Source: Candidatus Fermentibacterota bacterium (lineage in GTDB: Bacteria > JAFGKV01). From it: a DNA stretch of 47,922 nucleotides. Below are positions 1-7,071 of this stretch, piece by piece (the stretch's first letter is position 1; each line of letters starts with the position of its first letter). Location: positions 1 through 47,922 of the forward strand of contig JAFGKV010000004.1 of NCBI GenBank assembly GCA_016928395.1. The letters are read 5' to 3'. The notes beneath the pieces were generated by a model, which made no database searches, was not told the DNA's origin, and worked only from the letters and a program-made list of their open reading frames with translations. Position numbers and translations under genes: made by a program.

Positions 1-4
1 CCCC

Positions 5-229
5 ATGACTCAGAACACCCACGACATCGACCCCGGGATTCGATCTGACGCCATCGGTCTCATCGAGCAGAACCGGGAGCGGTGTCTGTGGTTCCTCTCG
101 CCCGGCTATGTGCCTGCGTCTGCCGAAGACATGCTGAGAGTTCTCAAGTACCTGCAGCGATACGGGACCCGTGACGTGTACGTGAAAGCCCGGAATCTCG
201 CAGCCGCCCTCCGCGCGGACACCGGCTAA
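5..229 (+). CDS. Small conserved-type protein coupled to an AbiEii-like gene (possible antitoxin or partner)
   Basis: This 74-residue soluble protein has no signal peptide or membrane segment. Its core (about residues 28-70, with RCLWFLSPGY and a segment predicted to form two helices) resembles small proteins that I recall being encoded just upstream of nucleotidyltransferase-like genes in GC-rich bacteria; that recollection is the only family evidence. The stop codon is one base before the ATG of the next gene, so the two are almost certainly co-transcribed and probably translationally coupled. A role as antitoxin or regulatory partner is inference from this arrangement. It could equally be a structural partner with no toxin-neutralising role. 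The start lies 4 bp from the window edge, so the upstream signals cannot be judged. Confidence 0.6.
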   Translation: MTQNTHDIDPGIRSDAIGLIEQNRERCLWFLSPGYVPASAEDMLRVLKYLQRYGTRDVYVKARNLAAALRADTG

Positions 230-230
230 G

Positions 231-1043
231 ATGGGTATCACTCCGTTTCAGCGCGCCATATGCAGACTGATCGCTGCGAACAGAGCGCAGACCGATCAGG
301 CGTATGTGGCGGGTGGCGTTGCGCTGAATCTGCTTCTTGATGCGCCGCGGATATCCCTGGATATCGACCTCTTTCACGATACCGCTGAATCCCTGGCCAA
401 GACGTGGGACGAGGATCGGCGTCTTCTCACCGAACGCGGCTACGCCGTCGAGATCGTTCGGGAGCGCCCCTCTTTTGTCGAGGCCCTCGTCAGGAAGGGG
501 GGCGAAAGCGTCTTGATGCAGTGGACTCAGGACAGCGCCTATCGGTTCTTTCCCCTCCTCACGCACGACGATCTCGGGCTTACTCTCCATCCCTTCGACC
601 TCGCGACGAACAAGGTTCTTGCCTTGGCCGGCCGTTTGGAGCCCCGCGATTGGATTGACCTCATGGGCTGCCATCATGGCGTGCAGAGGCTTGGCTACCT
701 CGCCTGGGCTGCCTGCGGGAAGGATCCGGGATTCAGCCCTGAGGGAATCCTGAACGAGGCCAAGCGATCATCCCGCTATACCGCGGTGGAGATCGCGGAG
801 CTCTCCTTTGACGGTCCGCCACCCGATGTTGCCGCGCTGTCAGAAGAGTGGAAGTCGATGCTTTCTGAAGCCGAGGAGATCATCGGGCTGCTGCCCGTGG
901 ACACTGTCGGAACATGCGTCCTTGCGGCCGATGGGCAACTGTTTCGGGGCGGAGCCGACGAGGCTGCCCGCGCCCTTGCACGGGGCACGCTGCACTTCCA
1001 TCCAGGCAGCATACGGGGCGCGTTTCCCCGTATCGCGGCCTGA
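231..1043 (+). CDS. Nucleotidyltransferase AbiEii/AbiGii toxin family-like protein
   Basis: The 270-residue protein carries the nucleotidyltransferase-fold signature near its N-terminus: a GG at about residues 28-29 (AGGVALNLLLDAPR) followed by SLDIDLFHD, giving the paired Asp residues of the DNA polymerase beta-like site. A third acidic position would be expected further along (possibly DDLGLTLHPFDLATNK), and the FDLATNKVLALAGRLEPRDWIDL stretch is typical of the AbiEii group, where a helical domain follows the catalytic fold. Family members transfer nucleotides to RNA or protein targets and act as toxins in type IV toxin-antitoxin or abortive-infection systems. The small upstream gene is the likely partner, though it does not look like the classical winged-helix AbiEi antitoxin. 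Function as a toxin is inferred. Confidence 0.75.
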   Translation: MGITPFQRAICRLIAANRAQTDQAYVAGGVALNLLLDAPRISLDIDLFHDTAESLAKTWDEDRRLLTERGYAVEIVRERPSFVEALVRKGGESVLMQWTQDSAYRFFPLLTHDDLGLTLHPFDLATNKVLALAGRLEPRDWIDLMGCHHGVQRLGYLAWAACGKDPGFSPEGILNEAKRSSRYTAVEIAELSFDGPPPDVAALSEEWKSMLSEAEEIIGLLPVDTVGTCVLAADGQLFRGGADEAARALARGTLHFHPGSIRGAFPRIAA

Positions 1044-1127
1044 CCCTGCCGCCTCGCTACGGCGTGCGGCCCCGCGCTTCTTCACCCCTTCACTTCTTCA
1101 CTCCCTCCCCGACACGCCAGAGCCCCG

Positions 1128-1796
1128 CTACTCGTGGATGATGCGCACTCGATCGGCGGCGACGCTGTCTCCGACGCAGCGGGTGAAGAGGTAGCGAGCT
1201 GTGTCTTCCTCGTTGAAAGGGCCTCGGTAGTTCCACCCAAGAGGCGTGGGGTTTCCCATCCGCGCCAGGGGCATTAATCCCTCTCCCCCGCCCCCGGGGG
1301 TCTCCCGCACCGGCGCAAGCCGGGCCGCGATGTCGGCGGCTAGCTCGGCCCGGCGAGCGCCCCGGGCGGCGCCATAGAGCTCGAAGGTCTCCTTTAGGCC
1401 GGCAAGAGGCGCTGCGGACGCCACCATGTGAATCGTCTCAACACCCGTATTGTCATCCAGCCTGAGCCACGGCAGCGATCTCAGGGTTTCGCCCTCTTGC
1501 TCTCCCCGAGACGCATGGAACAGGGAGTAGTCGCCGTTGGCCATCTGGATGATCACGTACACGAAGGTATCCAGCATCCTGTGCAGTATGATCCGGATCT
1601 GATCTCCGGAGTGCATGGCAACCCCGTCCTGCACCGCAAAGAGGCTGTCCTGCCGCGATGCGGTGCGGCCGACAATCCCATACTCAAAGGTAACCGGCCC
1701 GGATGCCATAGCCTGGGGCTGGCCAGCGGCCACGCCACAAGAGAGTGCGACTATCGTCACCAGGCACGCAACCCCCGCGCCGAGACGCGAGGTCAT
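1128..1796 (-). CDS. Secreted DUF4384-like protein of the sigma/CHAT locus
   Basis: The 222-residue protein starts with a clear Sec signal peptide (hydrophobic core VACLVTIVALSCGVAAG, probable cleavage near residue 25). The mature part begins with a beta-rich segment (SGDQIRIILHRMLDTFVYVI then GDYSLFHAS) that resembles DUF4384, a domain often attached to caspase-like or kinase signalling proteins. The C-terminal half (about residues 130-222) is not recognised. Its start codon overlaps the anti-sigma stop by 4 bp (ATGA), so the two are translationally coupled. A periplasmic role in sensing or in modulating the CHAT protein or the anti-sigma sensor domain is inference. The DUF4384 assignment rests on pattern similarity only. 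Confidence 0.65.
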   Translation of the reverse strand: MTSRLGAGVACLVTIVALSCGVAAGQPQAMASGPVTFEYGIVGRTASRQDSLFAVQDGVAMHSGDQIRIILHRMLDTFVYVIIQMANGDYSLFHASRGEQEGETLRSLPWLRLDDNTGVETIHMVASAAPLAGLKETFELYGAARGARRAELAADIAARLAPVRETPGGGGEGLMPLARMGNPTPLGWNYRGPFNEEDTARYLFTRCVGDSVAADRVRIIHE

Positions 1797-2539
1797 GGCG
1801 TCTCTTTCGAGGAAACAACCGGCGCGATACGGAAGAGAAACACGAACCGGTTCATGACCGCGCCGTCGCCTGGGCGCACCTCTTCGACATGGAGCTCATA
1901 GTCTCCCGGGGTGAAGAACGAGCTGTGGCATGCAATGGCGAACGTCCCATAGGGGCCGTGGCCTTGGAGGCCGGCGCCGCTCCACGCCACCGCGCCCCTT
2001 GCGTCGATGATACGCGCGCGGTGGTGTGTTTCCTCGTGCGCGCGGGAGACCACATTGAACTGAAGGAGGAACCGGCCCGCGTCCTTGGGGATGACAACCG
2101 AAGGCTCTTCGCCCCTCGTCCCCTCCTCCGCCACATAGGTCAGGAGTCCGGCGGACGGCATCCGAAGCGCATGAACCTCGTGCCTGAGGGCCGCGACCCG
2201 CACCCACCCCAACGTCGCCGGGATCCCCACGATCACCGCCGCCGCGGCGGCGGCCAGAATGGGCTTCCAGGCAGGAACCGGAAGAAGCCACTGGTGGAAC
2301 CGTTTCGCGGGAACACGGAGTCGCACGACAGACGCGGCCCGTGCGGGAAGGGGCGTGGGGTGCGCCACTTCTCTCTTGACGAAACGTTTGATCTGTGAGG
2401 TCTCCTCCAGCGCCTTGAAGCACTCATCACACTGGAAGTAGTGTGCTTCCCACTCCTGCTCCTCCTCCGGGGTCAGTTCATCCCGGAGGTAGCGTTCGAT
2501 GATCTCCAGGCGCGCGACGTCATCGTGGTCAATCACCAT
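1793..2539 (-). CDS. Membrane-anchored zinc-finger anti-sigma factor
   Basis: The 248-residue protein has the layout of an ECF anti-sigma factor. The N-terminal cytoplasmic domain holds the zinc-associated motif HYFQCDEC (H33, C37, C40; H-x3-C-x2-C). One membrane helix lies at about residues 93-118 (Ala/Val-rich, after a Lys/Trp-containing segment). The C-terminal part, about residues 120-248, is beta-rich and would be periplasmic (motifs RFLLQFNVVS and FTPGDYELHVEEV). The sigma gene lies upstream on the same strand after a 191-bp gap, and the DUF4384-like gene follows with a 4-bp overlap. By family knowledge it should hold the adjacent sigma factor inactive until a signal reaches the periplasmic domain. 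The ATG is preceded by an AAGGA ribosome-binding site. Confidence 0.85.
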   Translation of the reverse strand: MVIDHDDVARLEIIERYLRDELTPEEEQEWEAHYFQCDECFKALEETSQIKRFVKREVAHPTPLPARAASVVRLRVPAKRFHQWLLPVPAWKPILAAAAAAVIVGIPATLGWVRVAALRHEVHALRMPSAGLLTYVAEEGTRGEEPSVVIPKDAGRFLLQFNVVSRAHEETHHRARIIDARGAVAWSGAGLQGHGPYGTFAIACHSSFFTPGDYELHVEEVRPGDGAVMNRFVFLFRIAPVVSSKETP

Positions 2540-2730
2540 TGCCTGGTCCTTTCACGCCCCGTCCCCGGCCGGCGTCGCTCGCGGTTCCCCGCTTGCGGTT
2601 CACGATTCTCTCTCCTCCTCATCCATCCGTCTATCGTTCCCGATTCCCAACGGCTCGTCCTTCCAGGCCGCTCCCTCACCTACTATGTTCACGGTCCGCT
2701 TCATTCGTGACATGATGACGGGGAGTGAAC
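2540..2730 (-). other. Gap between sigma and anti-sigma genes with a possible leader mini-ORF
   Basis: This 191-bp gap breaks an otherwise tight operon. On the minus strand a GTG at 2603 follows GGAGG-type purines and opens a 24-codon frame. That frame ends with TGA at 2531-2529, so it overlaps the anti-sigma ATG (2539-2537). The encoded peptide is basic and Gly-rich and has no recognised homology. It may be a leader that couples translation into the anti-sigma gene, or chance. I saw no convincing promoter or terminator in the gap. Confidence 0.3.
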
Positions 2731-3288
2731 TCACCCGGTCTCCGTCAGGCCCTTCCGAAGAGCTGCCACGGCGCGACAGACCCGTTGCCGCACGGCGTCT
2801 TCCTTCAGATTGAGTTCGGCGGCGATCTTCCGGTAGCTCCATTCCTCGCCGAACCTCAAGACCAGGAGCCGTCGCTCCGCGTCTCCCATGGAGGCCATGA
2901 GGCGTCTCAGCCGCTCGTGGGCTTCCTTCTCCAGGTGGATCGCTTCGGGGTCTTCCTCTCTGCTGCGCAATGCCGCGGTGTCGCCCAGGGGAAGAGACCG
3001 CCGCGTGTGCTGCGTCCAGCGAGTGGTGAGATTCGAGCTGATCTTGTACACATACGCCCCCGCATTGCCGGTCTCCGTCAGGCGGCCTTCCCGTACCGCC
3101 AGCAAGAGCGCCACGAATACGTCCTGCTCCAGGTCTTGGGCCGCGGCATCGTCTCCCCGTAACCTGCGCAGGATGAAGAATCGAACTCGTCCCCGGTACC
3201 GCTCCCAGAGAGAGCGCTCCGCAGCCGTGTCGCCGGCCAGTATGCCGCGGATGAGTTCGGCATCGGTCGGTGCGGCCATAGGCGGCAT
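2731..3288 (-). CDS. ECF-type RNA polymerase sigma factor
   Basis: With the ATG at 3288, one base after the TPR-CHAT stop codon, the protein is 185 residues, the usual size for an ECF sigma factor. An upstream in-frame ATG at 3357 would run into the CHAT gene and is not preferred. Region 2 is visible as YRGRVRFFILRRL and AQDLEQDVFVALL. Region 4 is visible as GDAERRLLVLRFGEEWSYRK followed by a helix-turn-helix (IAAELNLKEDAVRQRVCRA). There is no region 1 or 3. It sits between the TPR-CHAT gene and the anti-sigma gene, so its activity is presumably controlled by them. Its target promoters cannot be told from this window; autoregulation is common in this family. Confidence 0.9.
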   Translation of the reverse strand: MPPMAAPTDAELIRGILAGDTAAERSLWERYRGRVRFFILRRLRGDDAAAQDLEQDVFVALLLAVREGRLTETGNAGAYVYKISSNLTTRWTQHTRRSLPLGDTAALRSREEDPEAIHLEKEAHERLRRLMASMGDAERRLLVLRFGEEWSYRKIAAELNLKEDAVRQRVCRAVAALRKGLTETG

Positions 3289-3289
3289 C

Positions 3290-6200
3290 CTAATTCCGCC
3301 CGACCAGCACGAAGGGCGCCCAGTAGTAGGGATGCCGCAGGGCAGGAACCTCGCCATGAAGGAAAGAGAGTTTCGCCTGCCGTGCAGCCTCGGCCCTGGT
3401 GGCGCCGGATGCCAGCCCGCGGTAGAACTCTTTCATCCATTGCGCGGTGGATCGATCATTCACTGGCCAGAGACTGACCAGCACCGCCTGGCTGCCGGCG
3501 TGGAAGAATGCCCGCGCCAGGCTCACCATGCCCTCTCCCGGCACAGGTTCGCCCATGGCGCTCTCGCACGACGACAAAACCATGAAGGCGGGCGATGATG
3601 CCAGTTGGAGGATTTCATCGAGCACCAGCATTCCGTCGTCTCCCGGATCGGGCCCCGGGGTGAGGACGATGCAGGACCTCCGGGGCGCCTGCACGTCGAT
3701 GAGTGAATGCGTCGCGAAGTGCGCGATCCCATGGGGCCGCTGAAGCTCGCTGACCACGCGGCCTTCATTGGCCTCCCCTCCAATGAGCATGGTACAGCGC
3801 CCCGCGTCAAAGGATACGCACACGCTCTCAGCCTCGGCCTCGGCCCAGCGCAGCAGGGGAAGTGAGCGTGACGAAGGAGGAGAGAATCCCGAAACGGCGC
3901 TGGCGCCCCCGGGCCCTGCGGAGGGGGGGCGTGTCTCAGCCACTCCCCGCGAATCCCTGATGCCGACCGCCAGCACCGAGGGCTCGCCTCCACGATCTCC
4001 TTGCCGCCATAGGGCGAGAAGGCTCGTGGCCGATGGTGCGTACGACACCACATGGGTCTCGATCAGCAATGGCCTCGCGGAATCGGGCGCCGCGGGTAAT
4101 GCCTCGAAGGGGATCGCCAGCAGCGGGCCGTCGGGCACGATGCAGATGCGCAGCCCAGGAGAGGCTCCCAGACCGCCGGCAGGAAGAATCGTGGCCGCCA
4201 GCCTTTGCCCCTCCTCGTCACAGCGGGCGCCTAGGCGGGGAGATTGGGCCGTCTCAGCCAGGAGGCGGCCCACCATCTCGGCAACGCGAGCCCGGGAGGG
4301 TAGCCGGCGCATCGCCACGGAGTCGGGAGAGACTTCCCACAGAAACGACTGCCGCTCCCCCACAAAGTACTCCAAGAGCACCGCAACGCCGTGACGTCGC
4401 ATGGCTGCCTGAAAGGATCGACACGGATCAGCGAGTGTGGCCCATTCCGGCGACCCACAAGCCTCACCTCGCGCCCGCAGGCGGTTGAGTTCGTCTTCAC
4501 GGGCGGCCGCTTCGCGACGGAGTGAATCCGCCCGGGGAGAATCCCTGGCCTCGTGCCAGATCAGCCCGCTGAGCCGGCTGATCTCCCGAACCAGCGCGGC
4601 GCGGGACGAATGGCCATGGACCTCCCGCCCTCCTGCGGCGCCCAGAAGATCCAGGAATGAACGGGCCTTGGCCCGCTCCGCGGCGACGAAGGCGCGGTGT
4701 GAGAACCCGGCGGCGGGATCCTGTTCGTGGAGCACGGCCAGAAGCCCGACGAATCGCTCGTAGACCTCCATCTTGCTGGCGAGAAACCCGAAACGCCATT
4801 CCTGTACCGACAGCATCGCACGGGAGTCCTCGATGGCCACGGCCGCCGCGTCGTACATGGCCAGAGCCTTGCGCCAGTCGCCGGCGTCTTCGTGGCAGCG
4901 AGCCAGCCCATAGCGAGTGAACCAGACCAGCTCCGGCGCCTCGCTCATTGTCGCCTGCTGGAGGCTTTCGGCGAAAAGCGTCGCAGCCTCCACCGGTCGG
5001 CCCGCCCGCAGGGTCACTTCCCCCAATGCGGCTGAGGCCAGGGCCTGACCGTGCCGGTCGGCACACTCGGCGGCCACTGCCCGCGCGTTTTGTATGGTCT
5101 GTTCGGCCAGCGGCTGATCGTCGCCTCCCAGGGCCATCCCGGCATTCAGCAGGGCCGCGGCTGTGGATTTTCCGTCGCCCAGCCGCTCGAACAGGATGGC
5201 CGCCGCCAGGAAGTGCTCCCGTGCCTCGGCTCGTCGGGCCCGCCGAAACTCCAACCCGCCAAGCGAACCCCGAGCCGCGGCAACCGTGGCGGTATCGCGC
5301 AGTGTCGTCCCCACAACGAGGGCCCGCTGGACGGCATCCTCGGCCCGTGCATGATCGCCGATGGCCATATAGGCGTTCGCCAACCCGATGGATCCGGTCG
5401 CTATCCCCAGGGAATCTCCCAGTGTCTCGGCAAGGCTTACAGAGCGGTGGAAGAGGCCCAGCGCCCGGCCCGGCTCGCCGTGATCGAGCAGCACAGACCC
5501 CAGATTGGACGCCGTCGCGGCCTCTGCCGATTGGTGGCCGAGGGTCACATGGAGCGTTCGCGCATCCTCGTAGCGCGCGATGGCAAGATCGGGCCGGCCT
5601 CGCCGGGCGGCAATGCCTCCCAACGCGTCAAGACAGGCGGCCGGGCCTTCGGGATCGTGCACGAGGCGTAGCGCACGCATCGCCGTATCCAGTGTAGTTT
5701 CGGCGCCCGACAGATCACCGAGCCGCGCCAGCGCATCGCCTCGCAGCTTCAGCGCCCACCCCTGGGCTCGCCTGTCGCCCGCCCGCGCCGCGACCGTGGC
5801 GGCGATGGCGAGCATCGCCTCCGCGCCGGCCGCATCGCCCTGCAGAAGCCTGAGATACGCCAGTTCGCACCGAACAGGCGCCTCCAGATGGGGCAGGCCA
5901 TAACCGGTGCAGAGCTGTAGAGCCTCCAGGCCTGCCGCGGCGGCGCCGGCGGTATCGCCGAGGAGGCGGCGGACAATGCAGAGGGCATCCAGGCTGCGCA
6001 CGTGCAGCTCCGGATCGCTGGATGCCATGGCCAGGGACACGGCATGCTCGGTGTGGCGCAGGGCTTCCCCATAGCGCCCCATGCCGCGCACGGCGCGAGC
6101 CATCAGCAGGCAAGGCTCTCCCCAGTTGGGCGCCAGCGCCACGGCCTGTTCGGCGCAGGCCAGCGTGGAATCCCACGCGGCGGCTTCTGCCAGAAGGAGA

Positions 6201-6763
6201 CCACGGCCCAGCAGCCGGGTGGCGGCGTACGGTTGGTCACTACCCGCATTACGGGTCTCCGCGGCGATCTCGGGCAGCGCACCCCTCCGCCGGGCGGCTT
6301 CGGCGAGATAAGCCCAGCACAGGGCGTCGCCGGGATATGACGCGGTTACGGCGCGAAGATAGGCCAATGCCGCACTGTCGTCGCCTGACGCCAGCATGAC
6401 CACGCCGATGCCGTAGCGGGCTCTTGGGTGTGAGGGCACGGCGTGCAGGGTGTCCAGCCAGGCCGCCAGAAGCCGGGTTCTCTCCACGCTGTCACCCGCA
6501 GCCACGGCAACCCTGATAACGCGCCACGGCGCAGGATCCGCCACGAGTTCCTGGCGCAGAACTCCAGTGCCCGGCAGCGGGGGGTGCGCGTCGGTGGATA
6601 CCGACCGGCGTGCAGGCTCCGTCCCACAGCCGGTAAGCACGGCGACAATCAGTGCCAACGCCGCGGCCTGATACCCCGACCACGTGACGGCCCCATGCGG
6701 GCGCGCCTCTCTCGGGGGAGGGCAGGCGTCCCAGAGACCGGGTTCAACCAGTTCCATTCTCAT
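3290..6763 (-). CDS. TPR-repeat CHAT-domain protein (caspase-like protease), predicted lipoprotein
   Basis: Starting at the ATG at 6763, which follows an AGGGG ribosome-binding site, the protein is 1157 residues. The frame is open about 39 codons further upstream, but without such support. A hydrophobic stretch ends in the lipobox-like LTGC about 46 residues in; the region before it is unusually long for a signal peptide. Many tetratricopeptide repeats fill about residues 80-700. The last 300 or so residues form a CHAT domain: HFATHS supplies the catalytic His (H1019) and LSSCESA the catalytic Cys (C1066), followed by the typical SLWPVND and PYYWAPFVLVG ends. Both residues of the dyad are present, so protease activity is plausible. 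It is the first gene of a minus-strand operon with sigma, anti-sigma and DUF4384-like genes. The natural substrate is unknown; the anti-sigma sensor domain is a reasonable candidate. Confidence 0.9.
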   Translation of the reverse strand: MRMELVEPGLWDACPPPREARPHGAVTWSGYQAAALALIVAVLTGCGTEPARRSVSTDAHPPLPGTGVLRQELVADPAPWRVIRVAVAAGDSVERTRLLAAWLDTLHAVPSHPRARYGIGVVMLASGDDSAALAYLRAVTASYPGDALCWAYLAEAARRRGALPEIAAETRNAGSDQPYAATRLLGRGLLLAEAAAWDSTLACAEQAVALAPNWGEPCLLMARAVRGMGRYGEALRHTEHAVSLAMASSDPELHVRSLDALCIVRRLLGDTAGAAAAGLEALQLCTGYGLPHLEAPVRCELAYLRLLQGDAAGAEAMLAIAATVAARAGDRRAQGWALKLRGDALARLGDLSGAETTLDTAMRALRLVHDPEGPAACLDALGGIAARRGRPDLAIARYEDARTLHVTLGHQSAEAATASNLGSVLLDHGEPGRALGLFHRSVSLAETLGDSLGIATGSIGLANAYMAIGDHARAEDAVQRALVVGTTLRDTATVAAARGSLGGLEFRRARRAEAREHFLAAAILFERLGDGKSTAAALLNAGMALGGDDQPLAEQTIQNARAVAAECADRHGQALASAALGEVTLRAGRPVEAATLFAESLQQATMSEAPELVWFTRYGLARCHEDAGDWRKALAMYDAAAVAIEDSRAMLSVQEWRFGFLASKMEVYERFVGLLAVLHEQDPAAGFSHRAFVAAERAKARSFLDLLGAAGGREVHGHSSRAALVREISRLSGLIWHEARDSPRADSLRREAAAREDELNRLRARGEACGSPEWATLADPCRSFQAAMRRHGVAVLLEYFVGERQSFLWEVSPDSVAMRRLPSRARVAEMVGRLLAETAQSPRLGARCDEEGQRLAATILPAGGLGASPGLRICIVPDGPLLAIPFEALPAAPDSARPLLIETHVVSYAPSATSLLALWRQGDRGGEPSVLAVGIRDSRGVAETRPPSAGPGGASAVSGFSPPSSRSLPLLRWAEAEAESVCVSFDAGRCTMLIGGEANEGRVVSELQRPHGIAHFATHSLIDVQAPRRSCIVLTPGPDPGDDGMLVLDEILQLASSPAFMVLSSCESAMGEPVPGEGMVSLARAFFHAGSQAVLVSLWPVNDRSTAQWMKEFYRGLASGATRAEAARQAKLSFLHGEVPALRHPYYWAPFVLVGRN

Positions 6764-7071
6764 CACACCCCTGACCTGGGGGCCGGGTGCTCCGGCGGGG
6801 GATGCCAATCGTCCTCTGACACATTGACACACTAGTGCCTCCCTGCGCCTGCGGCAAGAGCCGCCATCAATGCGGAACAACGGAAGGTTGGATCTTCTGA
6901 TGGATGGACGGCGGGAAGGAATGGGGGGCGTGGGGGCTGCTCTGTTGACGGTGAGCGGCGCTCTGCTCGCGAAGTGAGCCTCCTCCCTGGATGAATGGAC
7001 CGCGGCCTGTTATCATGGGCGTCAGTTCATCCTCGCTCTTCTCGACACAGCCTACATCCAGGAGTCTTCCC
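6764..7071. other. Divergent intergenic region between the TPR-CHAT operon and the subtilase gene
   Basis: These 308 bp must hold promoters for both directions. A tandem TGACACA repeat (6817-6831, 8-bp period) lies about 54 bp upstream of the TPR-CHAT start and could be an operator. A TATCAT at 7011-7016 lies 56 bp upstream of the subtilase start, but no good -35 element stands 16-18 bp before it. I saw no further gene; short frames here lack ribosome-binding sites. Confidence 0.35.

Noticed and set aside
1128-6763. Type III-E CRISPR (gRAMP/Craspase) locus suspected from the TPR-CHAT and sigma genes
   Set aside because: No Cas7-11 gene, CRISPR repeats or Cas1 are in the window, and the TPR-CHAT protein carries an export signal, unlike cytoplasmic Csx29.
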